NCBI GenBank assembly: GCA_017994815.1 | Contig: JAGOJY010000018.1 | Coordinates: forward strand, 1 to 64,000 | DNA: 64,000 nt | Direction: 5' to 3' | DNA from: Acidobacteriota bacterium | Lineage (GTDB): Bacteria > Acidobacteriota > Polarisedimenticolia > J045 | In this document: piece by piece, positions 1-8,492 of the stretch | How positions within the stretch are numbered: the stretch's first letter is position 1 | Layout of the letters: each line of letters begins with the position of its first letter | Program-made: the position numbers and the translations under genes | Notes under the pieces: generated by a model | What the model saw: the letters and a program-made list of their open reading frames with translations, nothing else | Databases searched by the model: none | What the model was told of the DNA's origin: nothing

Positions 1-75
1 CCATCCCTCTCGAAGCAACTCAATGGCACGCTCGCGACGGCGTTCAAGAGCCTCTGCGCTTCCGGCAGGACGCAT
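1..75 (-). CDS. IS630-type transposase, N-terminus only (partial at window edge)
   Basis: A minus-strand ATG at 75 opens a frame that stays open to base 1. The 25 visible residues start MRPAGSAEALERRRERAIEL, which resembles the start of the helix-turn-helix region of IS630/winged-helix transposases (family knowledge, recalled by pattern). An AGGAGG Shine-Dalgarno sequence lies about 5 nt upstream, supporting a real start. The catalytic DDE domain would lie beyond the left edge, so intactness cannot be judged. The RBS and start sit within a perfect inverted repeat (61-92), described separately. Moderate confidence because only 25 codons are visible. Confidence 0.5.
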   Translation of the reverse strand, partial: MRPAGSAEALERRRERAIELLREGW

Positions 76-92
76 GAGGACCTCCTGCCGGA
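61..92. promoter_or_regulatory. Perfect 10-bp inverted repeat around the transposase RBS/start
   Basis: Bases 61-70 (TCCGGCAGGA) and 83-92 (TCCTGCCGGA) are perfect reverse complements separated by 12 nt. The loop holds the minus-strand ATG and the right arm holds its AGGAGG. In an mRNA this hairpin could mask the ribosome binding site, a known way of keeping transposase synthesis low. It could instead be part of an element end. Both roles are inference; the symmetry is seen directly. Confidence 0.4.
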
Positions 93-167
93 GAGTATAG
101 GACATTCATTATGCAGGAGTCATTAGGGGCCTTGGGGCGGTGAGCGGCAACGGCGTACCCTGTGCGC

Positions 168-350
168 ATGGGAGACGTCGTCAACCTGAACAAGGCCCGG
201 AAGAGGAAGGCGCGGGAGGACGCGGGGACCAAGGCCGCGGCGAACAGGGCCAAGCACGGCCGGTCCAAGGCCGACCGGGCCCGCGACGAGGCGGAGGCGG
301 AGCGCGCCCGGCGCGAACTCGACGGCCACGAGCTGAAACCGGAGGACTGA
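168..350 (+). CDS. DUF4169 family small basic protein
   Basis: A 60-residue, highly charged protein beginning MGDVVNLNKARKRKARED, with a later run of alternating Arg/Glu/Ala (RARDEAEAERARRELDGH). This matches the DUF4169 family, small cytoplasmic proteins of unknown function best known from alphaproteobacteria (recalled from family pattern). I chose ATG 168 over the upstream GTG at 162 because family members begin Met-(Gly/Ala)-(Asp/Glu)-(Ile/Val)-(Val/Ile)-Asn-Leu. Its TGA (348-350) is immediately followed by the ATG of the next gene. No membrane segment is seen. A family usual in another phylum, next to a transposase start, hints at acquisition by transfer. Confidence 0.72.
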   Translation: MGDVVNLNKARKRKAREDAGTKAAANRAKHGRSKADRARDEAEAERARRELDGHELKPED

Positions 351-1145
351 ATGCTCTGTTCGATGGGCTGCCGGTCGTTGACCGCGTGCTGCGCCTCTTT
401 CCTGCTGTCGATGTCGCTGGCGGCTGCCGAGGAGGGGGTGGCCGCAGCGGCTGCCCAGGCCACGGCGCCGACCAGCGAACAGCATCGCCTCTTCGATGTC
501 ATGTTCACGGGCGCCGACCGCCTCAGCGAGATGACCTACCTTCTGGATCCGCTTCACCGCGCGGAGACGTTTCTGACGACGGACGAGCGCGTGGCGAGTT
601 CGCGGTCGTCCTGGTTGACCGAGTACTGTTGCCAAGCGCTATTGACTCTGCTCCGGCAGTACTCTCCGAAGACCGACGCTTACAACGAGCGGCTGAAGGA
701 AGGGGACTTACGACAGAGGGTCCTGATCTGCCGGATCGGCGGCAGCACTGACTTCTCGTTGGCTGCCGGAGACACGGATCGTGTTGGTGACTACGTCGTC
801 GTGCGGGAAAGCCCCCACAGCACCATCAGCGACGACCGCAAGCAGTACAAGGATGCGGACGTTCTGCACATCTACCTGCTCGCTGATCGCGCGTACGAAG
901 ATGGAGACCTGCCGCCCGATTTCATTCCGCAACTTGTGCACGATGTCGGCGGGTATCTGTTTGCGAATGTCGAGTACTTCGTGGCGACGGACGCGTCCGG
1001 AAATGTCTCGAAGGCCGACAAGAAGAGCGTGAAGGCGGCCGGTCGCTCGTTCATGGACATCATCGTCGGTTCGATCACGAGGAACTCGCCACCCATACTG
1101 CTTAAGAACGAGTACGGGTTCAGGAAGCTGGCGGAGGACGACTGA
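351..1145 (+). CDS. Secreted protein of unknown function
   Basis: 264 aa starting directly after the DUF4169 stop. Residues 1-27 form a signal peptide (short start, hydrophobic run CCASFLLSMSLAAA, then EEG), so the product is probably exported. The mature part is mixed alpha/beta and acidic, ending in LAEDD; I recognise no domain. ATG 351 and ATG 363 are both possible starts and 351 is used because it abuts the previous stop. GC content is clearly lower than in flanking genes, and together with the neighbouring transposase start this suggests a transferred block. The tight junction with DUF4169 suggests co-transcription. Function unknown. Confidence 0.68.
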   Translation: MLCSMGCRSLTACCASFLLSMSLAAAEEGVAAAAAQATAPTSEQHRLFDVMFTGADRLSEMTYLLDPLHRAETFLTTDERVASSRSSWLTEYCCQALLTLLRQYSPKTDAYNERLKEGDLRQRVLICRIGGSTDFSLAAGDTDRVGDYVVVRESPHSTISDDRKQYKDADVLHIYLLADRAYEDGDLPPDFIPQLVHDVGGYLFANVEYFVATDASGNVSKADKKSVKAAGRSFMDIIVGSITRNSPPILLKNEYGFRKLAEDD

Positions 1146-1174
1146 GCCAGCGCACTCCGAGGGAGGACGCGGCG

Positions 1175-2323
1175 ATGATCCACGTCAACTGGGAGCGGGT
1201 CCGCCGCGCGCAGCGGTTGATGGTCGAGCACGAAATGTCCGGCTTGATGATCCTGAACCACGACGACTTCCGCTACTTCTTTGGTGCCGACTACGCGCAG
1301 CCGCGGGCGATCATCCTGTCCACCGGGGAACCGATCTTCGTCGTGTTCGCCGCGGAGGAGCCCGAACTGCGGCAGGCGCTCGGCGACGTCCCGGTCAAAG
1401 TCGCGACGCACGTGGGCGAGCAGATCTTCAACGTGCGGCAGACGTTCCAGGCGGTGTTCGGCGGGCCGCCGCCGGGGATGAAGGTGCCGGCGGACGGCCG
1501 CCCGCGAATCGGCATGCAGATGTGGTTCGACACGCCGGCGTTCCTGGTCGACATGTTCCGCAGGGTCAACGGCCAGGTGGCGCTGGTGTCCTCGGATCCC
1601 GTGATGGACGAGCTGCGGATGGTCAAGGAGCCGCGCGAGATCGAGCTGATGCGCACGGCCCAGGCGATCGCGGCGACGGGCATGGATCGCGCCCGCGACA
1701 TGCTCCGGCCGGGTGTCACGGGACATGAGATCGCCACGGAGGTGATCCACGCGATGATGCAGGCCGGCGCCGAGGGGACGAGCACGCCGGTGTACGTCAA
1801 CAGCGGCGCGCGCAGCTGCTGGATTCACGGCAAGGTCACGCGCGATCCGATCCGGGCGGGCGATTTGGTCGTGATCGATCTCACGCCGCGCTTCGAAGGT
1901 TACTGTGCCAATCTCGCGCGGACGTTCTCGATCGGCCCGCCGACGGAGATCCAGCTCCGGCTGCTGACCACCTACCGGGAGATGCAGGAGACCGCGCGCT
2001 CGAGGCTGCGCCCGGGCGTGACCACGGCCGAGATCGACCTGTCCGGGCGCGAGGTGTGCGAGCGGGCCGCGCTGGCCGAGTACCGCCTCAACGGGATCGC
2101 GCACGGGATCGGGCTGCGCTTCGAGGAAACGCCGGCCACGACGATCATCCCCAAGCACCGCAACGTTCCGCTGCGGGAGGGCATGACGATGACCGTGGGC
2201 CACACGATCCTCGCGGTGCCGGGGGTGGGCGGGGCGCGGTTCGAGGACGTTTTCCGCGTGACTCCCGCCGGGGGAGAGCTGCTGCACCCGTACCCGCTGG
2301 ACTGGGAAATCGGCCGCGCGTGA
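1175..2323 (+). CDS. M24 (pita-bread fold) aminopeptidase/creatinase-like protein with altered metal site
   Basis: 382 aa with the M24 layout: an N-terminal creatinase-type domain (about 1-150) and a C-terminal pita-bread domain (about 155-375). Family members are Xaa-Pro peptidases with two metals bound by Asp-Asp-His-Glu-Glu; creatinase shares the fold without metals. Here D235 (VVID), H310 (IAHGIGL) and E357 (RFED) are in place, as is H218 (WIHGK). The second Asp is N246 (GYCANLARTF), and the TIEPG-type Glu position reads TVGHT (G342/H343). A normal dinuclear centre is therefore unlikely. Start ATG 1175 follows a GGGAGGA site. No signal peptide, so cytosolic. Fold confident; peptidase activity doubtful. 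Confidence 0.85.
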   Translation: MIHVNWERVRRAQRLMVEHEMSGLMILNHDDFRYFFGADYAQPRAIILSTGEPIFVVFAAEEPELRQALGDVPVKVATHVGEQIFNVRQTFQAVFGGPPPGMKVPADGRPRIGMQMWFDTPAFLVDMFRRVNGQVALVSSDPVMDELRMVKEPREIELMRTAQAIAATGMDRARDMLRPGVTGHEIATEVIHAMMQAGAEGTSTPVYVNSGARSCWIHGKVTRDPIRAGDLVVIDLTPRFEGYCANLARTFSIGPPTEIQLRLLTTYREMQETARSRLRPGVTTAEIDLSGREVCERAALAEYRLNGIAHGIGLRFEETPATTIIPKHRNVPLREGMTMTVGHTILAVPGVGGARFEDVFRVTPAGGELLHPYPLDWEIGRA

Positions 2324-2482
2324 GAGCGCGCATCGCGTGCAGGCCGTCGCGCACTACAGCAAAGCCGCTCCAGGTAATTGCGCCAGGCGGAATCCCGGCT
2401 CGTCCCTGTCCCGCCCGCGCGTGTCGTCGTATCTTCTCGGCGGGCCCGCCGCCCAAGTCCGCGCGGCGGGGAGGGGGCAACC

Positions 2483-5314
2483 GTGTCGAACCGGTCTCGT
2501 CGCCGGGCTCTCGCGATCGCGGGAGCCGTCGTATTCGCGCTGCCGTGCCTGGCCGAGGTGGGGCCCCGCTGCACGCGCGTGCAGCCCGATCTCGAGTTCC
2601 CGCAGCCGGCGTGGCTCGCCGAGCAGCGCGTCGAGTTCCACTCGCTGTTCGACGTCGACGGCGACGGCGTGCTCGAGCTCGTGGTGCTGCGCAGGGTGGA
2701 GTCTCCCGCCGGCTACGACGTGGCGTTCGTCAGCGCGGACGGCGCCGGGGGCCTGCGCGCCGAGACCGTCGCCCACTTCGACGGTCCCGATCCGTGGTGG
2801 GATTTCTACCCGTGGGCCACGCTCGACGCGCGCGACGTCGATGGCGACGGGCTGACCGACCTCACCGTCCTCTGGCACGGCTTCATGCTGAGCAGCCTCC
2901 TGCAACTCCGGCGCGGTCTCGCGGGTGGCGGATACGGCCCGGTCGAGGAAACGCCGGCGACACTCCAGTCGTGGCTCGTCGGCGCAGGCGACTTCGACGG
3001 CGACCGGCTGCCGGAGCTGCTCACCGGCGCCACGTGGTACTGGCCGCCCTACGAGTACGTCAGCCGCTACCTCGCCGGCGCGGGCGCCGGCTGGCAATAC
3101 ACCGGCTCGATCGAGCACGCCGGGGGCACGCCGTGGATCGGCGACGTCGACCGCGACGGCGACGATGACGTGCTCGTGGCCGTGTATCCCGGCCTGCCGC
3201 AGGTGCTGTTCGGGGACCCGGGGTCGCCGCTGGGCGCGCAGGCCTGGCCGATCCTCTCGCCTGTCAACGCGCTCCCATCGAGCATGCTCCTCGTCGGCGC
3301 GCGGGACGGGGGCCACGATCTCGTGACGTTCGAGCCGGACCCCGAGCGGCCGGGCGCACTCGAGCTGTCGTGCAGGCGGCTCACCCCGGACCTCGTGTTC
3401 GAGGAGTTCTGGCGGCAGGATCTCGATCCGGGCATCCACGCGCCGCAGGCGACGATGGACATCGACCACGACGGCGATCTGGACCTGCTGCGGGGGACAA
3501 CGTCAACCGATTGGTTGCAGGTGCTCCTGGCCGGGCCCGCCGGCTTCACGCCCGGACCGGAGGACCGGCGCACGACGGACTTCGTCGGCACGATCGACAC
3601 GAACCACGACGGCTGGCTGGACGCGATCTCAGTCCGCGACGGCGCGCTCGCGATCCAGCGCGGGGAACCGGGCCTGCGGTTCCACAGTGGGGAGATCGCG
3701 CACGAGTCCGGCGACGGCGAGGCAGAGCGATACCCGGCCCTGGGCGACCTGGACGAGGACGGCACGCTGGACCTCCTCGTCCGGCTCTCGGGGGAGCCCG
3801 TGTTCGATGTGCGTCGGGGTGCCGGCGACGGGAGCTTCCACTCCATCGGCGCACTGCCCGCGCTCGGGCAGCCCTGGAAGCTGCTGGACATCGATGGGGA
3901 CGGGCACCTCGACATCGCGAAGCTGTCGGCGGTCACGGGACCCGGGCTATCCATCGCCTATGGACGGGGCGATGGCAGCTTCGAACCGTGGCGCGGAGAA
4001 CTTCCGGACGGACGTTGCACCGACGTGGTCCGCGCGGACCTCGACGCTGACGGGACGAGCGAACTGCTGGTCTCGGCCATCGCCGTTGGGCAGCGCGTCA
4101 CGCTCGCGGCTTACGCCATCGACGGGCGCGTGCTGGTCCCGCTCGACAGCTTCGTCGCCGACTGCCCGGACTACACGTTCCCGATCGCGACCGGGCACGT
4201 CGGCGGCGTGCCGGGGATCGCGGTGGTCTATCCAGTCCGCGGGCCGGCGGGAGGGTCGGCGGACGCGCGCGCGATCCGCTGGCGCTCCTGGCTCCGCGGG
4301 GAGGGCTTCTCCGAGGAGCGCGTGCTCGTGGACGACGTGTTCACGTCCGTGGTCTACGCGCTGGACCTCGCCGACCTCGACGGCGACGGCCGGGACGATC
4401 TCCTCGTCCGTTCCGAGGTGCCGTACTGGCACTCGGACCCCGAGGTCCGGGTGTTCCGGGGCGCGGACTCCGCACCATACTCGCTGCTGTGGAGCGGCGA
4501 CGATCCCGCGTTGGCGTACCACTCGCGCCTGGCCGACCTCGACGGCGACGGTTTCCTCGACCTCGTCGGCGAAGCAAGCCCGTTCAGCGTGCGCCGCGGC
4601 GACGGCACCGGGCGCTTCGTGGAGTCGAGCCGGCCGTGGATCGGGACCAGCCGCTCCGGCGCGCTCGCGGACGTGCGCAACCGGGGCGTGCTCGAACTGC
4701 TGGACCTCGAGCGCCGGGGAGAGCGCTGGGATTACGTGAACTACTCGGTGGTGGTGCCCCAGCTCGGCGAGCCGTTGCCCGCCGACGAGGCCCCGCCCGA
4801 AATCCACTTCGTCATCGACCCGCGGGCGGGCGCGAAGTGGCTCGTGGCCTCAGCGGCACGGGACGATTGCACTCTCGCGCGCATCGTCTCGCGCGACGTG
4901 GCACTGCTCGCGGTTCCCGCGAACGCGCCGCTCGTGCTGCTGCCCGGGCCGACGGTCGAGCTGACCGTCCTCGAGGACCCGGCGACCGGGCTTCGGCGCG
5001 CGGCGCTCGCCGGCCCCGACCCGCGTGCACTGCGCGATTTGTGGGCGCAGTTCCGCGCCCGCGGCGTGCCGATTCCGCAGAACCACGTGCTCGAGCTGGT
5101 CGACGAGCCCGCCTGGGGACCGTCGTCGGACCAGCTTCCGGGCACCCGGCCGATCGGCAACACGCTGCGCGTCGTGCAGCGCATCACGTTCTTGGACGGC
5201 GTGCCGGCGCGAGCCGAGGTGCACCATCCCGGCGAGCGCCTCGCGCTGCGTGCGGTCGCGGAGGACCAGGCGGGGCGACGCACGGAGGCGACGGCCGGTT
5301 TGCCCTCCCGCTGA
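2483..5314 (+). CDS. Secreted FG-GAP/VCBS repeat protein
   Basis: 943 aa from GTG 2483. I prefer this start to the upstream in-frame ATG because a GGGAGGGGGC site precedes it and it gives a signal peptide at once (SNRSRRR, then ALAIAGAVVFALPCLA). Nearly the whole mature protein consists of FG-GAP/VCBS beta-propeller blades marked by Ca-binding D-x-D-x-D-G loops followed by Leu-Asp-Leu. I count about eleven, including DVDGDGVLELVVL, DIDHDGDLDLL, DLDEDGTLDLL and DLDGDGFLDLV. Such proteins are usually exported, Ca-stabilised surface or adhesion proteins. The last 150 residues lack the motif and may be a separate beta-rich domain. No catalytic motif is visible. Confidence 0.88.
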   Translation: MSNRSRRRALAIAGAVVFALPCLAEVGPRCTRVQPDLEFPQPAWLAEQRVEFHSLFDVDGDGVLELVVLRRVESPAGYDVAFVSADGAGGLRAETVAHFDGPDPWWDFYPWATLDARDVDGDGLTDLTVLWHGFMLSSLLQLRRGLAGGGYGPVEETPATLQSWLVGAGDFDGDRLPELLTGATWYWPPYEYVSRYLAGAGAGWQYTGSIEHAGGTPWIGDVDRDGDDDVLVAVYPGLPQVLFGDPGSPLGAQAWPILSPVNALPSSMLLVGARDGGHDLVTFEPDPERPGALELSCRRLTPDLVFEEFWRQDLDPGIHAPQATMDIDHDGDLDLLRGTTSTDWLQVLLAGPAGFTPGPEDRRTTDFVGTIDTNHDGWLDAISVRDGALAIQRGEPGLRFHSGEIAHESGDGEAERYPALGDLDEDGTLDLLVRLSGEPVFDVRRGAGDGSFHSIGALPALGQPWKLLDIDGDGHLDIAKLSAVTGPGLSIAYGRGDGSFEPWRGELPDGRCTDVVRADLDADGTSELLVSAIAVGQRVTLAAYAIDGRVLVPLDSFVADCPDYTFPIATGHVGGVPGIAVVYPVRGPAGGSADARAIRWRSWLRGEGFSEERVLVDDVFTSVVYALDLADLDGDGRDDLLVRSEVPYWHSDPEVRVFRGADSAPYSLLWSGDDPALAYHSRLADLDGDGFLDLVGEASPFSVRRGDGTGRFVESSRPWIGTSRSGALADVRNRGVLELLDLERRGERWDYVNYSVVVPQLGEPLPADEAPPEIHFVIDPRAGAKWLVASAARDDCTLARIVSRDVALLAVPANAPLVLLPGPTVELTVLEDPATGLRRAALAGPDPRALRDLWAQFRARGVPIPQNHVLELVDEPAWGPSSDQLPGTRPIGNTLRVVQRITFLDGVPARAEVHHPGERLALRAVAEDQAGRRTEATAGLPSR

Positions 5315-5337
5315 GCGCAGGCCGCGCGCTGGCTCAG
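5311..5337. terminator. Possible bidirectional terminator between convergent genes
   Basis: CTGAGC (5311-5316) pairs with GCTCAG (5332-5337) and the hairpin spans both stop codons of the converging genes. The stem is only 6 bp and no T-run follows on either strand, so this is a weak call. Confidence 0.2.
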
Positions 5338-6317
5338 GCGCGCCGCAGCGCGTAGAGGGTGCCTCCCGCGACACCCTGCAGCAGGACCATGCCGTACACG
5401 GCCCAGGCGAACGCCACCGCCTCGCCGGCGCCGACGCCGAACGGCGCGAAGAAGAACACGAACAGGTGCTCGCGCACGCCGATCCCGTTGATCGTCACCG
5501 GCAGCATCATCACCACGACCGCCACCGGGATCACCAGGAAGAACGCGAGCAGCGGGATGGGCAAGTCGAACGCGCACGCGACGAGGTAGTAGTGGATCAC
5601 CACATTGGCCTGCAGCAGCACGGACAGTCCGAGCGCCGCGGCGAGCACGTCGCGCCGGCCGTGGAACAACTGCAGCGTCCCGAGTAGCTTGCCGCGCAGG
5701 GCCCGGCCCGGCAGCCAGTTCAGCCGGGCGCCGAGCCGGGCCAGGGGCGAGGCCGGCGCGAACACGAGCCACAAGGCGGCGAACGCCCCGCCGATCGCGA
5801 TCAACAGCCAGAGCTGGAGCAGCGGAACACGCAGCCCCAGCCGCTCCGAGCCGGCGAGCGCGCCGACCGCGAACAGCAGCAGCACCAGCATCCCCAGGAA
5901 GCGGTCGACCATCACCACGGCCACGGCGCCCGCCTTGCGCCCCACGCGCCAGGAGTCGTAGGCGCGGTAGACGTCGCCGCCGATCGTCGAGGGCAGGAGG
6001 TTGTTGAAGAAGATCGAGATCACGTACGAGCGCACGAGGTACGCCAGCGGGACGTCGATCGCCTGGACGCGCAGGAGCAGGCGCCAGCGCTGGGCCGTGA
6101 TCAGGTAGCCCACGAGGTGCAGCGCGAGCGCCGCGAGCAGCAGTCCCGGGTGCGCGGTGCGGAACGCCGCCGCGATCTCGGAGAGATCGGTCTTGCGCAG
6201 GATCCAGCCGATCAGGGCCGCCGAGAGGAGCAGCTTCAGGCCGAAGATCACGGATCGGGAGCCGAGGCCTCTCCCGGCGGCGGGTGCGACGGGTGCGACC
6301 TCGACGCGCTCGCTCAC
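5334..6317 (-). CDS. YbhN/UPF0104-type integral membrane protein (flippase-like)
   Basis: 327 aa from GTG 6317, four bases after the stop of the upstream acyltransferase. The longer ATG frame (6392) would run inside that gene. The protein has about seven or eight hydrophobic segments and the family signature N-N-L-L-P-x-x-I-G-G-D (SIFFNNLLPSTIGGDVYRAY) plus LPVTINGIGVRE near the C-terminus. This is the lysylphosphatidylglycerol synthase transmembrane region-like (UPF0104/AglD) family, implicated in moving lipid-linked substrates across the inner membrane. The MprF catalytic domain is absent. Coupling to a hexapeptide acyltransferase suggests envelope lipid or polysaccharide modification. Substrate unknown. 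Confidence 0.85.
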   Translation of the reverse strand: MSERVEVAPVAPAAGRGLGSRSVIFGLKLLLSAALIGWILRKTDLSEIAAAFRTAHPGLLLAALALHLVGYLITAQRWRLLLRVQAIDVPLAYLVRSYVISIFFNNLLPSTIGGDVYRAYDSWRVGRKAGAVAVVMVDRFLGMLVLLLFAVGALAGSERLGLRVPLLQLWLLIAIGGAFAALWLVFAPASPLARLGARLNWLPGRALRGKLLGTLQLFHGRRDVLAAALGLSVLLQANVVIHYYLVACAFDLPIPLLAFFLVIPVAVVVMMLPVTINGIGVREHLFVFFFAPFGVGAGEAVAFAWAVYGMVLLQGVAGGTLYALRRA

Positions 6318-6321
6318 CGGC

Positions 6322-7071
6322 TCAGGCCGACAGCGGCTGGCGCGCGCGCCGCACCGTGGCCGGCACGCCCATCGCGACGGACCCCGGTGCAACGGCGTCG
6401 ATCACGACCGCGCCGGCGCCGATCACGCTGTCATCGCCGATCGTCACGCCGTCCATGACCGTGACGCCGGCACCGAGCCAGCAGTTGCTGCCGACCCGCA
6501 GGCCCGTGCCCGGGCGGAGTTCCTGCGCGGCGAAGGGGATCGAGGCGTCGACATCGTACCCTGCGCCGCCGATCAGGTAGCAATAGGCCGCGAGCAGCGT
6601 GTTGTCGCCGACCCAGACCGCGCCCGACGAGTAGATCTCGCAGTTGAAGCCGATGTTGACGCCGTCTCCGAGCCGGATGTCGCCGTCCTTGCAGCTCAGG
6701 ATGCTGTTGCGGCCGACGTAGACGCCGCTGCCGATCGCGATCCCAGTGTTCCCGCTGCCCTTGGCGTCGATCAGGACGTTGTCGTCGATGACAACGTTGT
6801 CGCCGATCGTGATCTTGTGCGGGTGGCGCAGGACGACATTGGTGCCGAACACGACGTTGCGGCCGGCCCGCCCCAGCAGGCCGGGGTAGAGCCGGCCGCG
6901 CAGCGCGAGACCGAGCGCGCCCGGGATGAAGGAGCAGAAGTTCGCGAGTTCGTAGCGCAACAGCCGCCCCCAGCCGGAGCGGCCGACGATGAGTTGTTGG
7001 TAAGTGGCGATTTTCCCGGACGTGCGCTGGCCGGTGAGAGCGCTCCTGACCTTGAGCCTCGTGGGGTCCAT
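6322..7071 (-). CDS. Left-handed beta-helix (hexapeptide repeat) acyltransferase
   Basis: 249 aa, first gene of a two-gene minus-strand unit with the membrane protein below it (4-nt gap). From about residue 70 the sequence is built of [LIV]-G-x-x-x-x hexapeptides (ITIGDNVVIDDNV, VGRNSI, LGDGVNIGFNC, VGDNTLLA, TIGDDSVIGAGAVV), the left-handed parallel beta-helix of CoA/ACP-dependent O- and N-acyltransferases. The closing motif GVPAT is typical of maltose O-acetyltransferase/WbbJ-type enzymes that modify surface sugars. Residues 35-65 contain a moderately hydrophobic helix. Acceptor sugar and donor cannot be told from sequence. Confidence 0.85.
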   Translation of the reverse strand: MDPTRLKVRSALTGQRTSGKIATYQQLIVGRSGWGRLLRYELANFCSFIPGALGLALRGRLYPGLLGRAGRNVVFGTNVVLRHPHKITIGDNVVIDDNVLIDAKGSGNTGIAIGSGVYVGRNSILSCKDGDIRLGDGVNIGFNCEIYSSGAVWVGDNTLLAAYCYLIGGAGYDVDASIPFAAQELRPGTGLRVGSNCWLGAGVTVMDGVTIGDDSVIGAGAVVIDAVAPGSVAMGVPATVRRARQPLSA

Positions 7072-7337
7072 GGATTGGGGTTCCGTCGGAGTGCGCGCGG
7101 GCGCGCTTGGCGGATTTGACGGCCGGGCCAGATGAAAAGGATCGCACGAATTCGAATGACCGCAAATTCAGCGGCGGTGTACGCGCGCGGCCATCCGCGG
7201 TTGAAGCGCCGATCGCGCCGTGTTGCGGATTTGGTCGAACCGGGTTCGACTCTGGGCCGACTCGAGGTGGGATTCGCCGGTGTGAGCGGCTCGTCGCGCG
7301 CGGGTGAACGCCCCGGCGGTCGAAGGACGGTTTGCCG

Positions 7338-8492
7338 ATGAACTACCGCGGCTGTGCGGCGCTCCTGCTTTTCTGCGTCGGAGTCGCCGGGGCGGAGGAG
7401 CAGATCCAGGTCGGCCGGTCGAGCCACATCCGCTCGGAAGTCCTGCAGGAGGACCGGACGGTCCGGATCGCGCTCCCCCGGAGCTACGACTGGGCCCTGG
7501 ACCGGCGCTACCCGGTTCTCTACGTGCTCGATGCGGAGGTCGATTTCCTCCACAGCGCGAGCTCGGCGCGATTCCTCGCGGACGCGGGCGAGATCCCGGA
7601 GATGATCGTGGTCGGCATCGACAGCACGGTCCGCATTCGTGACTTCACGCAGACCGACTGGGCCGAGGTCTGGGTCGGCGGCGGGGGAGCCGCGAGATTC
7701 AAGGCGTTCCTGGCGCAGGAACTGCTCCCCAAGATCGAAGCCGGCTACCGGACGAACGGTTTCCGCGTCCTCTCCGGGCACTCTGCCGGCGGGCAGTTCG
7801 CGCTGTACTGCCTGACCTCCGATCCGTCGCTGTTCCAGGCGCACTTCGCGCTCAGCCCGAGTCTCGACTGGGACCACAACCTCCCGCAGCGCTCGCTCGA
7901 AGAGGCCCTCGCCTCCACCGCGACGCTGAAGTCGTTCCTCTATTTCGCCTACTCGGACGACTTCGGGCAGGCCCTGGCCGAGGACCAACGGCTGATCCAC
8001 ACCCTCCAAATCGCCGCGCCGCGGGCGTTCCGCTGGATCGGCCGGGCGTTTCCGGAGGAGTCGCACGGCAGCCTGAGCCTCGTCGCCGAGATCGACGCTC
8101 TGCGCTGCCTGTTCTCGGGGTACCGCGCGCCGAAGGACCGTCCCGGGTCGAGCATCGAGCAGGTGGAAGAGCATTACCGCGTGCTGTCGAAGGTCGTCGG
8201 CTACCCGATCGCCGTTCCGGAGGAGGCGGTGAACGAACTCGGCTACGCGGCGCTGTCGGACGGCAGAACAGCCGAGGCGATCGCGCTGTTCCGACGCAAC
8301 GTCGAGTCGAGCCCGAGTTCGGCGAACGCCTGGGACAGCCTGGCCGACGGCTACGCCAAGGCGGGCCGCCCGGAGGAGGCGGTGAAGGCGTCGGACCGCG
8401 CGGTCGAGCTCGCCACGAAGCTCGATCACCCGGAGCGCGACCCGATCGTCGAGCACAATAAGAAGCTGCGGGCGGGGACGCGGGCGCCGTGA
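7338..8492 (+). CDS. Secreted esterase-D-like alpha/beta hydrolase with C-terminal TPR
   Basis: 384 aa from ATG 7338 (a TTG 6 nt upstream is less likely; GGACGG precedes the ATG). A short signal peptide (about 1-19, LLLFCVGVAGA) is followed by a putative-esterase/Fes-like alpha/beta hydrolase: strand LYVLDAE, then the nucleophile elbow GHSAGG with S149, and a late His in the PEESHGS region. Residues from about 280 contain a TPR-like helical pair (ALFRRNVESSPSSANAW). The family includes siderophore and acetyl-xylan esterases, but substrate cannot be assigned. The stop overlaps the next gene's GTG by 4 bp, indicating translational coupling of two hydrolases. Confidence 0.82.
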   Translation: MNYRGCAALLLFCVGVAGAEEQIQVGRSSHIRSEVLQEDRTVRIALPRSYDWALDRRYPVLYVLDAEVDFLHSASSARFLADAGEIPEMIVVGIDSTVRIRDFTQTDWAEVWVGGGGAARFKAFLAQELLPKIEAGYRTNGFRVLSGHSAGGQFALYCLTSDPSLFQAHFALSPSLDWDHNLPQRSLEEALASTATLKSFLYFAYSDDFGQALAEDQRLIHTLQIAAPRAFRWIGRAFPEESHGSLSLVAEIDALRCLFSGYRAPKDRPGSSIEQVEEHYRVLSKVVGYPIAVPEEAVNELGYAALSDGRTAEAIALFRRNVESSPSSANAWDSLADGYAKAGRPEEAVKASDRAVELATKLDHPERDPIVEHNKKLRAGTRAP

